A DNA stretch of 64,000 bases from contig JAEQBH010000136.1 in assembly GCA_016808115.1 (NCBI GenBank), positions 992,001-1,056,000 on the forward strand, in the 5' to 3' direction. Positions 34,922 to 46,050 of the stretch are shown here, piece by piece. The DNA comes from Tetrastigma voinierianum (Eukaryota > Streptophyta > Magnoliopsida > Vitales > Vitaceae). The position numbers were made by a program, and so were the translations under genes. The notes under the pieces were generated by a model. The model did no database searches, had not been told where the DNA came from, and saw only the letters and a list, made by a program, of their open reading frames with translations. The first letter of the stretch is position 1. Every line of letters begins with the position of its first letter.

Positions 34922-37900
34922 CTTATATATAAATACAACAAAGCGCCTGTGATTTAAGGATCCCGAAAAGGTCTTCGAATTTCGTAGACCTACACCTGAA
35001 AAATTATTTAAAACAAACTCGTGAGCCAAACGCTCAAAGTGAGTACTATAAGTTCTAAATATTATCAGTCACGTATGTACCTCCTAATATGAAAATCAGA
35101 CATAAATGGTTATAAATCATTTATGAAAACTGAAGCTTTGTTATGAAACCATTTCTGAAAAACTGCTCAAAACTATTTCGCTGAAAACCGCTTCGGGCAG
35201 GGTTAATCCAGTGCTATATCAGAATCAAGTACTAACGACCGTGGCTCATTTCGAAAATCGTTTCAAAACTATTTCTACCAATAAAATCAAGCCAAATGGT
35301 GGTTAATATCTTAAAGTGTTATAATCGCAAATCAAGTACCAACCACTATGACCCATTTCTAAATACCGACGGATGCCACGAACCCTGAACTCGCACTCCG
35401 TAGTGAACCCTAACACTACTCGCCTAATATAACCGTGAACACTATGGGATCTCTATAAGCATAATGGAATCTCTAACCAAAATGCCCAGGATGGAACCCT
35501 GAACCAACACCTCACTCACCATGTACTATGCTCGCGTTTAATCCATCTATATACCCCGAATCGTCCAAAGGCAACACTATAAAAATATATACTATATCTA
35601 ACCCCCAATTGCCTACTGCAAATATAGTTATCATAATGTCCCATAACCCCGCCATGCATAACCGAGATACATCTGACCGGAAACTCCAGCCATGCCATCT
35701 AGTGGGTTCGCTAAATGTGCAAAACTGCTTTCTTACACCGGAATCAAATTTCGTTGAGTATAATAATTGGAGGTAAAAAATGCTTTACTAATTACATTAT
35801 ATTTTCAAAGCACTTTTTACAAACTTGTATCAAACACTTTCGCTTTCGAAAAACGATTGAAATACCTAATTTTTTCACTAATTTCTTTCAATTTTTGTCA
35901 AGCACGCTAGATTATCGTCGCATGCCTCCAATCGCCACACAATTCATACAATTACGGTAAATGCCTGTCTAACGCTTTAACCATAAACATACTGTAAAGT
36001 GGTTTAAAGAGACTACATCAATAAACTTTGATTCTAACAAACTCTTGCTATACGATACCCTATCTGACAAGTGACATCGATAATATGAGGTGAAATTGAC
36101 CAAAATGCCTTTACACATGAATCGCCTCCCATCAAAATCCATCCGTTTTAGCAATTTTTTTCAAATGACTCCCATGTTATTCATGTATTAGACCACACAC
36201 GCCGCCAAGACAACTAAGTTAATATACACACTTGGTGCTACAATTAAATTTTTTTAGAAATTATGTGGGCACCAAATGCTATTGACAGTCATATGATTAA
36301 ATTCTAGACTCAAGGGACTTCCCATAGAGTCTAAAAACACCCAAAAATATTTTTGAAATTTATGTCTCGGATCATCTCAATAAAACTCAAATTTCAACCT
36401 GAACTGCCTGTAAAAATATTCCTCGAAATTCAGCCTTCCGAAATCGCTCAAACACAATCCCGAAAATTCCAAAAAATTTCTAAACTCAGTCCAAAAATTT
36501 TGGAATTGAAGTTTACGACTTTTCACGGCCTCTAAGAAAATTTCAAGCCATTACATTGCCTTTAGGCTAAAAATAACTCATAGGAAAATTCCCTACCTCT
36601 TAGAGTTTGATGAAAAGCCAAGATTTTGGTGTCCACGCGTAGCCCTCGTTGCGTGGATCAACTTTGTCTTCTGCTCCAACAAAAATCTATGGTACGATTT
36701 CCGCAAATCTTAGAGAGAAGCAAAAAGAAGAAAAAATAATAATCATTTTCTCTCTCCATACGCTCTCTCCCACGCCCCACTGCCGTTTTCTCCTTTATGT
36801 TTTGACTTTATTCCTTTTTTTTTTTTTCTTTTTCTTTAATTATTCTTATTATTATTTGGATAAATTATTTCTATTGCCTCATTTGGGTCCATTTCTGTCC
36901 CGAAAATTTTTATTTCTTTTCAGTTCACTTTATTGTAAAATGAACTTAGATCAGTTTCCATTTCGACTCGGCATTTTTGTAAAATCTTGTCCCCGGTCAC
37001 TAATACTTATTACCTAAAATCTTAAAATATTCTCATTGTCACAGAATTCGATGAAATTTTTGGTTACTAGATTTCACGAGATGAATTCTAATGGCGCAGC
37101 TGCTTGGCTATCCGAGATCTAGAGAATTTCTAGCTTCTCAACCATTTTGGCAATTTATTATTATTATTATCCTTTGAAATTCCACTTCATACTTCACCCT
37201 CCACTTTCCTTAATTGCAAAAATGCCACAATTCTTTGGAAAACTCTTTACACTTCACCCTTAAAAACAACTTTCAAAATTCTATTATGGCACTAAAGATT
37301 CATGAAGCCTCTTGTGCACATATGCGACCCTACTTCTACACATACCGCATACACCCTTCCTGACGGCAAGCATAAAAGAAGTATAACTATACGTATATAC
37401 AATAGCAGATATCATAATTTTTTATGAATTCATATAACAAACTTATACACTTACTTGTACTTATAGCAGACTTATATTTGTTTAGATCTCCCTTAGGAGT
37501 TATAGAGCTTATAATTGTACGGAGGAACTGTGTGAGGTACCATATAGAGCTTTTATGATTGTATTGCAGGTACCTTATAGGTACTACAAAACTTATACTT
37601 GTACAGAGGTACCCGTAGGTACATTCAGAGCATAACGATATACATTACTTTACGCTTATTTGTCATTCGAGTTCTTATCATATAACTGTTTGACTACCTA
37701 GACCAGTAATAAGGAATGAGTAGGACACAACACAATAAATACCCGAAGGTATGGTATACACATCGAGGTGATGAGCACAAAGTAAGTGCCGGGCGCACAG
37801 AGAGTGTCGCCGCACTAATCGTAGAGTACCAAGTACCAACTGCCGGCACGGCCGAGAGTGCCAGTGCCATCACACTAATCAGAGAGTACTGAAGTACTAA

Positions 37901-39283
37901 ATGTGTCGAAGCACGGTCAGAGAGTGTCGTTGTACTAATCGTGAGAGTACGGTATGGGGGCTTCATACGTGTCCGCCCAATGCAATGCAGGTGTCGTCGT
38001 GGTCATTCAATATCTCGGCCTTTGTGCGCCCTACAATTATATGTGTTTAGGAACTTACTATCTTATCATAGGGGCATTAAGTTTACCAACATCAAACTTG
38101 CTTCGCCGAGGCAACGAGGTACGGTCTAATTTTTCCTTTACCTTACAAACATGAAGGGACCCTTTCTTACACTTATAGGGTCCTCATTAGTCCAATAAAC
38201 TAGTCCTCGGAATAACGGAATAGCAAAACATGACAAAAACACGTCTATGAACAGTGCTACGCTGCGACGTAGGCCTTCTCCACTCCTTAGCTTTGCTACG
38301 CCTCGGTGTACTCGAGGCTTGTCTAAGCCTCCTCTCAGCCACGCCGTAGTGTGGACATGCCACGCCTTGACATGGACCAACGCTATTGCGTGGGATCCCT
38401 ATGCCACAGCGTAGGACCCCGAAAATTTCTCATATTTGCTGATTTTGTCCATTTTTCCAGAAATCTAACCAAAAACCCCAAAATAATCCAAAAGCATCAC
38501 CAAAAACAACTCTCAAATGGTTAATAACCCAAACATAAACACAAAAGAGGAAATTAAGAGGATCCCTAACACCCAACAAGTATTCATACTCTTAAACTCC
38601 TCAAACCCTAGCTCAAGGAGAAATTTCATACATCATAAACCAAGAATCCATACTCAAATGGAGGATTCCATACTCATCTTATACAACTAGGGTTTTACCA
38701 ACCCAACTTTCAAGAAATCTAGGGTTAGGATGAATTCCTAACTAAACCCTAGAAATGGAACAACTGATATCCATACAAATCCATACTTATCCATACACAA
38801 ATAATTTCCATTCCTTTCTTGGCTTTCTTTCTCTTCTTCTTCCTCTTCTTCTTCTTCTCTTCACACAAAACCCTAGCTTTTCCTCTCTCAAGCTCTCTAA
38901 CACGTTTTTGCACAAGTGTCCATTCTTAGACCAAGTGTGGTCTTAAATCACTTATTCTTCATAAGGCCTTGTTTGGCCACAAAAATTCATTCTTTTGACT
39001 TAAGTTTCTCTCAAAATGCTTTATAGCCCATATACTTCCTCTATTGGCACTACAACTCTCATTAATCACACTTAGACATTTATTCTTAATAACTTATGAC
39101 CCTTAGGTCCTCTTTTTCACAAATTTCCAGCTTTACCCTTTTTCATTTGGGTTAATTCCTGGGTTTTGAAATTTCTCACTTAGCAAAATAATAACTGCGA
39201 AAAATTTCAAAATGCTCTTATAATATACCCTAATTATGTTTAATTATGTTTAAAATGACTAAGGTGTATTTCGGGGTGTTACA
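34922..39283 (-). repeat. LTR-type block G (Tekay-like), minus orientation, possibly a solo LTR
   Basis: Non-coding 4.4 kb ending on the + strand in 'cggggtgttaca' (39272-39283), which in sense is TGTAACACCCCG, the typical start of Tekay/Del LTRs. TACTA lies directly outside both ends (34917-34921 and 39284-39288), consistent with a target duplication inside element A. The left end reads TC rather than TG. It holds pyrimidine tracts (36720-36840, 38810-38870), and a GCGTGG-type cluster occurs twice (36635-36660 and 38255-38420). It may therefore be two LTRs of one family rather than one. No gag or pol remnant was found. Confidence 0.5.
38255..38425. repeat. Cluster of CCACGC/GCGTGG inverted motifs in block G
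   Basis: Repeated half-sites: 'gctacgctgcgacgtagg', 'gctacgcctcgg', 'ccacgccgtagtgtgg', 'gccacgccttg', 'aacgctattgcgtggg', 'ccacagcgtagg'. They pair as imperfect palindromes with cores CACGC and GCGTGG. A further pair 'ccacgcgtag'/'gttgcgtgga' is at 36632-36658. Confidence 0.6.
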
Positions 39284-39300
39284 TACTAAGTTTGGGGGAG
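39284..39300 (+). other. Polypurine-tract-like sequence of element A
   Basis: TACTAAGTTTGGGGGAG closely resembles the Athila tract (TAAGTTTGGGGG). It directly abuts block G and is followed by TGTAATTTATC at 39301, which could be an LTR start. But a full coding unit and a second LTR follow, so it may instead be the purine-rich stretch found after pol in this lineage. Confidence 0.5.
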
Positions 39301-39550
39301 TGTAATTTATCTGAGTTACAAATTACATAGTAGCTTCATTGTTCCCTTATTGCATAGTTGTGTGATAATCTCTGCAATACAATGAATATATGCTGAGTTG
39401 ACTAAATTGAAAATCTGAGTGTTATTGTTTGTGCTTGAATTGAGATTCTTCAATGTTGATAGACTTATAGTCACAAGCATGCATTGAAATTGCAAAAATA
39501 AAATGGGGTAAACAAGTAAAAATTTTCTGGTTTGAAGAAAAAAACTCCTT

Positions 39551-39908
39551 CTCAATGTCGCGACATCGACAACAATGTCGTGACACCGATTCCAAAAGTT
39601 CCCCAATGTCGCGACATCGAAAATTTAATGTTGTGACATCACAGTTATAAAAGATCGACATCAAGATTAACATTCTGGCAATGTCGCAACATCAAAACAT
39701 TATGTCGCGACATTAAGGCAGTGTCATGACATCGAAATTCCAATGTTGCGACATCAATTTAAGTTAATCAGAAAGAAAATGTTGCAACATTAAATCTCCA
39801 ATCTTGTGACATCAAGTCAATGTCGCGACATCATAACTCCAATGTCGCAACAATGCACTGAGTCACTTAAAGCATCAAGTTAATGTTGCGATGTCTTGAC
39901 ATCATAGT
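39551..39908. repeat. Cluster of TGTCGCGACA palindromes upstream of the second ORF of A
   Basis: About 14 copies of ATGTCGCGACATC and variants in 350 bases. Four are intact (39555, 39606, 39702, 39820). Nearly every change is C-to-T or G-to-A at one of the two CG steps (TGTCGTGACA, TGTTGCGACA, TGTCGCAACA, TGTCATGACA). Spacing is irregular. A TATA box begins 15 bases after the last half-site. Confidence 0.9.
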
Positions 39909-39922
39909 TAGGGCAGTCCACC

Positions 39923-39930
39923 TATATAAG
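39923..39930 (+). promoter_or_regulatory. Candidate TATA box of an internal promoter in element A
   Basis: TATATAAG in 'cctatataagga', directly after the palindrome cluster. A CT-rich leader (39965-40005) and an ATG at 40019 follow. This is the layout of a plant core promoter; activity is inferred. Confidence 0.6.
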
Positions 39931-40018
39931 GATACACTTCGTGGAGATTTTCAAATTCAAATCAAATCTCTCAAGCTTTCTAACTCTAGCTTTCTCCATA
40001 CCTCCCTGAAACTAAGCA

Positions 40019-41910
40019 ATGTCAAACCCTAGCTCTTCTACCCTTAACGAAGTGATAGGAAACGTGGTAGAAGAAGTTCTGAGAGAAAGGGTAGAGGAAA
40101 GGAACCAAGAAACTACCCTCGAGGTAGTTCCTGAAGAAATAAAGGTTGTTGTGGAAGAATGAGAGGACAAGGCCTTCTACTCTAACAAGGGAGAAGAGGC
40201 TTTCAAGAAGCATCTCACCAAGAAGGGGTATGTGGAAGAGAGAGACTTCAAACAGCTCGTCTTTTCATTCAAGGAGGAAGCGGAACAAAGAGGCTGGGAG
40301 ACAGTGAGCAAGCACATGGAACCAGGAAGGAGGGCACTCGTCAAGGAATTTTAAGTCAACTTGGGCGAGTGGAAAGACCTGACGTGCTATGTTAGGTGGA
40401 GATGGATCCCTTTTTGGGAAAGGGCCATCTCCCAAATCTTGAGGCTCAAACAAGTGGAGAAGTGCGCAAAGTATGAGCAGCTCTAAAAGAGCCCAAGCTT
40501 CGAAGAGATCGCCCAAGAATTCACGAATGATTTGGAGTATTGGCAAAGGACTAAGACCATCCAAAACGCCTACATCAATAGGAGGGATCTTACTGAAACT
40601 AATAAGGTATGGTTCTACCTTATCAATTTAGTGTTCAAGCCTTCAAAGCACGTCTCAACTATGAGACATGACCGCGTATTACAACTGTATGCGCTGGTCA
40701 AAGGCTTTGAACTTGATGTGGGGAAAATTATCTAAGAGTCCATTTTGGACTATGCCGAGAACAATTTCTCAGGCAACATCCCCTAGCCCACCTTGATCAC
40801 CCTCTTGTGTATCAAGGGGGGAATAAAAGTAGTAGAAGATGAAGAGAAAATCCCAAAAGCCTCTCCTTTCACTCTCATTAGAGTCCTCAAAACTCCAGCA
40901 GAGGGTGAAGAGGTAGAGAGAACTCGGGGAAAAGAGAAGAGAAGCACGGGAGGAACAGCGAGGGAAGCCAGCCTCCTACAGTAGAGGCCGGGAAGAGAAT
41001 TTAAAAATGAAGAAAGGGGAGTTTTTGAAGATTACACAGAGCAACCAGTGCTCTTCCCTACCACTGTAGAAGAGACAACAACTCCACCTATCAGAACTGA
41101 AAATAGGGGTTAATAGAGGGCTGAACCAGAAAAGAGCAGCTCTGAACTGCTAATTTTGATGAAGGAGATGAGAGAAGAAATGAGAATAAGGGATGAGTAG
41201 CTTAGGGAAGAACTGAGGTGGAGAGATGAAATCAAGAAAGGGGTAAAAAACAAAAGAAGAGAAGAGGTCTTAGCAAAGACTTCAAAGAAAGAGATGAGGA
41301 GTGGAAAGAATAGTTAGCATAGAGGGATAGAGCACTAAGAGCAGAGCTAAGAGAGAGGGAAAGGGCTCCAGCAAAGAGATGAGGAGTGGAAAGAAGAGCT
41401 AGCACATAGGGATAGAGCACTAAGAGCAGAGTTAAGAGAGAGGGAAAGGGCCTTTGTAATTGATCAACTGAAGAGAGATCAAGAGCTGATCAAGCTTATG
41501 GAGATAAGGGAAAAGGAGATAGAACAAAATCTGCTCCAAAAGGCATAAGCCTTTGGTACCTATATAAAGAACACCAGAAAGAAATCAAAACTACCATCCA
41601 AAAGAGGGATGAAGAACTAGAGTCCACCCTGAACTATAAGGAGAAACTATGGATAGAGAGCATTGATCTGGTGAACCACAACATGATAAAAATGTATCAA
41701 GCCTAGGGTGAATTTGAAGGATCTCTGAACTCTATTGGGAAGAGGCAGAATGAGCTAATCAAGCAACATGCTCTAACACAAGAGTGGTATCTCTTCAACA
41801 AAGGAGAAATTAGCTCAACTAGTAAACCAGAATCCTTAATCCCTAAATTAACTCCCTCTCAAGCTAGCTATAAATTTGAACTAATGAATCTCAAGCCCTC
41901 AAAATCCTAA
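40019..41910 (+). pseudogene. Second ORF of Athila element A (putative plant transposon protein family)
   Basis: Starts MSNPSSSTLNEVIGNVVEEV at 40019, the first ATG after the CT-rich leader. One frame runs to about 41330, broken only by stops (40160, 40352, 40484, 40733, 40784, 40982, 41111 and later). Residues about 70-260 carry 'KKGYVEERDF', QRGWETVSKHMEPGRRALVK, 'TCYVRWRWIPF', KVWFYLINLVFKPSKHVSTM, LYALVKGFELDVGKII and 'PTLITLLCIKGGI'. This is the globular domain common in Athila second ORFs, which I believe corresponds to Pfam's putative plant transposon protein. A long charged coiled coil follows (41130-41530) and a tail to PSKS at 41910. No signal peptide or membrane helix. Function unknown. 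Confidence 0.82.
41286..41452 (+). repeat. 85-base tandem duplication in the coiled-coil part of ORF2 (A)
   Basis: 'gagatgaggagtggaaagaa' at 41291 recurs at 41376, and the rest of the unit ('agggatagagcactaagagcagag...') matches at the same 85-base offset. As 85 is not a multiple of three, the second copy is read in another frame. There it gives an unbroken heptad-like QRDEEWKEELAHRDRALRAE stretch, while the first carries two stops. Confidence 0.85.
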
Positions 41911-43606
41911 AGAAAGAAGAAATGAACTCTATTTCTCTCTATCTCTCTCTTTATCTTTCTCTATCTTGCTCTATCTTGGAATCCCATCATTGTAACTCTG
42001 TTCTCTATAAATAAAAAGCAGTTTCTAAATTTTGTGTGCAAATTTTCTTATTCTTCTTACTTTTCTTAAATTTTACATATCTGAGATCTATAATAAATAT
42101 TAAGTTTCCAGGATTTGGGAAAATTGAGATCAGCTAAAATCGAACATAACTACTGAGATGAAAAGATAACAAGGAAAACCTAAAATGCAAATATAATAAT
42201 AATTGAAACAAGATTTTAAGTTGTGATGTCAAGGATAAGTAAGTCAAATTTTAGAATCAAAATTGAAATTAAGAACAATGTTTATAAAGCTTTAATTTAG
42301 TTTGATTGAATACAATTAAATGACTAAACTAACACATCAATATAAGTACTTGAAAATTATTTGTGTAGGTTGGGAGACTTTATTGAATGACCAAAAGGTC
42401 CTAGAACTTGTTGTATTATTAATCAAGGCGAAATCATAGGCATTACAATCAGCAGGAAATGATAATTTAGGCCATCCTTGGACAGTTTGGACCTTTCAAA
42501 AGCATACCCTTTGATATGCTATATGCATATACCTTAGTACTTTTTTTTGAGCCTAATGCCATTTTCATCATTAGAGCCACAAAGAATAGCCTTAAACCTT
42601 CCTTAAGTTTTACCTTACAGTAAAGAACCCTGAATTTACCCATAACTGCATATCAGTGCAGCAAAAATGATCAAGAAAATAAGTTTAGGGGAGTTATTTT
42701 TTAGAAGAATCATAATTAGGGATGTGAAAAGAAGAATAATTTAGCTAAGATGTACTAAAGGAGGAGTGAGTTTTGCCTTGTAGCCTGCTTACCTTAAGCA
42801 ATTAAGTCCTTAGAGGTGTTCTACACTTAGTACCCTAATGCCAAATGGTATGGGAGTTGCTGACCTAAAGCTTAAGGGGTAGCAGAAAGCTTAAAAAGGT
42901 AAAACATTGCACCATTCCAAACTTGAAACAAAATGACAGAAAAGAGCTTCTTGATCAAAATTGGAAATAGCAGTGGAAAAGAAAAAGCCACAAAAAAGAA
43001 AATGTAGCAAAATGCACCAGACCAAGTTTGGTCAAAGCTTTGAAATGCTATTTTATAGAATCAGGGATGAGCAAAAGGAAGGACAATGTTGAGAAAATGT
43101 ATGCAGTCTAGGTAAACTTGAACCTTAAATGTCCAATCATCTACCGAAAGTAAATTTAGCCATACATTACAAGCTCAAAGACCTGTCTGATTCCGAGGGC
43201 TCATGCCTACATTAGTGTGGAGAAATAATATGACCAACAAGCCTATGGGATCTAAATTACTCCTCGTAAGAATACATTTCTTCTTGTAACTTCTATATAC
43301 CTAATCAAAGAAATTAGTCATAAAGGGAAGATCAACACACACTCACAGAAATAAGAATTGCAGGGTGTTTATTAATCCATGAATTAAATGTTGTATTGAA
43401 TGATCTAAATTGAAAATTTTTAGGATTATGAAAATGAAGCTTAATTTGAATTGATGTCACAACTGAAATACTATTTAGGCTAAATTGCTGAGCTGCTTGA
43501 AAAGATGATTTAATTGAAAAACGTCCTTTAAAATCGATTTTTATTGTTTGAGGACAAACAAATAGCCTTTTCTTTACTTAAGGATTAGCAAACTTTGTTG
43601 GTGGAT
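41911..43606 (+). other. 3' region of element A up to the LTR
   Basis: AT-rich, no open frame of interest. 41930-41990 is a CTCTAT/CT-rich microsatellite-like stretch. 'attgtttgaggacaaacaaa' at 43543-43562 is the sequence that in Athila elements lies just before the polypurine tract, so this is the 3' end of the internal region. The tract itself is decayed ('taaggattagcaaactttgttgg'). Confidence 0.6.
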
Positions 43607-43785
43607 TGATTAGTCTAAAACTCACCTATATTTATAAGCCCCATTTTTCAAGTATATATTTCAGTTAAAAATCTTATTTAATGTAAAATTATGAATTTTC
43701 TACCTTGATTAGTGCTTTATAAATTTGAAGAAAATATGTAAAAGCAACAAAATGTAAAAAAATGGAAGCAAAGGGAATGTTGCCA

Positions 43786-44486
43786 CACCCGGAAGGAATA
43801 ATGTCACAACATTTGGCCTTGGAAGTGTCATGCCAATCCTTTATGATATCCGACATCGCCCACGACATAGATAGTGACATCACTCCAAGGCGCAAGGCTT
43901 CGAATCTCGATGTCACCGACATCAAGTCAGTATCGTAACATATGACTCGATATCGCGACGATGAAGGTGTAATAGCGCATAAATTACCAATGTCGTGACA
44001 TTGCCACGACATCGGCAATGACATCAGCCAAGGCTTGAACATTGGAGATCCAAACATCCAATGTCATGACATCGGATCAATGATGTCGCGACATCAGATC
44101 AAAGTAGCCAAGGTTGTGAGACCAACTTAATGTCGTGACATCACCGCAATAATGTCACGACATCAACCATGGCATTGATAGAGGACCTTAGAACATCAAG
44201 TGTTCAATGTCACAACATCATAGTTCCAATGTCGCGACATCAACTTAAACGCTCAGTAGGGAAGATGCAATGTCGCGACATTAGCTCAAGGCAGTCAAAG
44301 GGGAACTTAACTTACCAATGTCGCGACATCAAGTCGGCAATGTAGCGACATCAGCTGAAATGATCAAGACTACAAATGAGATGTCGCGACATCAGCACGA
44401 CATCAAAATTCAGTCACAAAGAGCCAATGTAGTGACACCAGAATCAACCCATGACATAGCAGTTTCAATGTCGCAATAGTGCCACG
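43786..44486. repeat. Cluster of TGTCGCGACA palindromes in the LTR of A
   Basis: About 19 sites of ATGTCGCGACATC type in 700 bases, at least five with the full TGTCGCGACA. Variants again are mostly CG-step transitions (TGTCATGACA, TGTCGTGACA, TGTCACGACA, TGTCACAACA), plus some TGTAGCGACA. It is followed by 'ctagggcag' as the cluster at 39551-39908 is followed by 'ttagggcag', suggesting a shared origin of the two blocks. Confidence 0.9.
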
Positions 44487-44569
44487 ACATCAGTACTAGG
44501 GCAGGATTTTTCTTGGGCTCTTTGAACGCTGTAATTGTCACCTCGTTTTTAGGTCTTAAGACTTGAGCC

Positions 44570-44577
44570 TATAAATA
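44570..44577 (+). promoter_or_regulatory. TATA box of the A LTR
   Basis: TATAAATA in 'gcctataaatagaaac', 85 bases after the end of the palindrome cluster. Transcription would start about 30 bases downstream, near 44605, defining U3/R. Inferred from sequence only. Confidence 0.65.
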
Positions 44578-46032
44578 GAAACTCCTAGGGAGTAATGCGC
44601 AGCTTCCAGCCGATTTTCATCAATTGAATTTTTGGAAGAGCTGAAGTCTCATTGTATATAACTTTCTTTCTTTTTTTTCTTTACATTTTAGTTTTGTTTC
44701 TAGATTTATCTTTCTTTCTTTTAGGATTAGAGCAGTGATCTGAACTGAGATTCCAAGCTGGAATGAATGTAAATCAAGCTTCTATTTTCGTTTGAACATC
44801 AATGGAATATGAGAATTTTTCTAGAATTCATTTTTCTTAAGTCTTTATCTAAATTTCAATGAATTTGCTTGATCAACTATTCATTGTCATTTGTGATCCA
44901 AATTTGAAAGACTAAGCTCCCTCTTAGAAGAATTTGTTGTTGGGATTATTGTTTGTAATATTTTAATGTTGTTTTGGGAAAGAAAATTGGAGTGATTTAA
45001 CTAGTATTACTCCTACATTGAACTGTTCTGAATATCAGTGTTTGGTACCAAGAAAGAGTTGTATCATTGCTCTGATTTCCAGGAATCCCTTTAAGTGACA
45101 CAGAGATGGACTACCTAAGAGCAAAGAGCAGTCACTTGGGGGTAAAATACACTAATATTATTTGAACTAATGCACTTTTAGGATTACATTGATACATCAC
45201 TGGTGATGATCTAACCTCTGACTTCAAGGTTCCCTCTTGGGTGATAGTAGGAGTGTGTTCATGAGGCATATGATCCACCTACTGATTTAGCAGTTTAATT
45301 CTGAGAGGTTTCACCTCAATTGAGAAAAATAATCTTAGCCCTGTGTTAGCTGAGATTCTAATCAAGGGGAGAGGGAATTCTTGTCTAATTGATAGCTGAG
45401 GCACCAATTATTTTGGGAAGGGCTTGCATGATCCTGTGTATGGGGGCAAGGAATTTCCAGTATTAAGAGATGATTGTGAAGTATTGAGAAGGAAAAACAA
45501 TCAGATCTTAAAGTGGATCAATTCCTACAAGTAGCTCTTAAGACCCATTGTTTAGAGATAGAAGTGTGGTAAGCTGGAGAGTGAAACGAGTGGTGTTAGG
45601 AGAAATCCATTGCTACACTAATTTGCTCTTGGACAATTCCAATGTTCATGTCCCATACTTTATATTTTTATTTGGAAACTTACAAAGTGATGGTCTCAAC
45701 ACTATTTTCATTCCCAGTGTTATTTTAGTCCAGTAAACTCTATAATTAGATATTTTAGAATTTCTTTATTTGTTTGATTCAATTTACTTTAAAAAGTTAA
45801 ATCTATCCTGGAACATAGAGGTTCAAATAGTGATGATCTTGAGTAGTGGGAATAGTTAATTTTTAAATTTTCTAATCAATCCTCGTGGGAATGATAACTG
45901 GACTTAAAAATCCACTTTATTACTTGTATAACCCGTGCACTTGCAGTGATTTAGACCAAAACTAATTTTAATTGAAAATTGTTACTTACACAGTAGAAAG
46001 CATATTTTATATATCGATTCTCAACAAGTTTT

Positions 46033-46050
46033 TGGCATAACTGATGGGGA
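46033..46050 (+). other. Primer-binding-site-like sequence after the A LTR
   Basis: TGGCATAACTGATGGGGA, preceded by 'caagttt', aligns with the Athila site TGGCGCCGTTGCCGGGGA at 11 of 18 bases; most differences are transitions. Its presence on the right of an LTR that also has a polypurine region on its left suggests a shared LTR of two joined elements. Confidence 0.5.

Larger units (their letters stand above)
43607..46027 (+). repeat. LTR of element A (Athila)
   Basis: Begins TGATTAGTCTAAAACTC after the polypurine region and ends ...TCTCAACA before a primer-binding-site-like sequence at 46033. It contains a TGTCGCGACA cluster (43786-44486), a TATA box at 44570 and a T-rich region at 44665-44700. 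Length 2.4 kb. No second copy lies in the window, so ends are inferred from flanking PPT/PBS context. Open frames inside (e.g. 45548-45736, and 44057-43689 on the other strand) are not convincing. Confidence 0.65.

Noticed and set aside
36649..37017. 122-codon frame with a Phe-rich, membrane-like segment
   Set aside because: The hydrophobic run is just the translated T-tract of an LTR pyrimidine stretch.
40019..41910. Host gene encoding a coiled-coil protein
   Set aside because: The domain order and position after Athila pol, multiple stops and flanking retrotransposon signals point to the second ORF of element A.
39551..44486. CRISPR-like repeat array
   Set aside because: Repeats are short, palindromic, variable and irregularly spaced, with no unique equal-length spacers, and the context is a plant retrotransposon.
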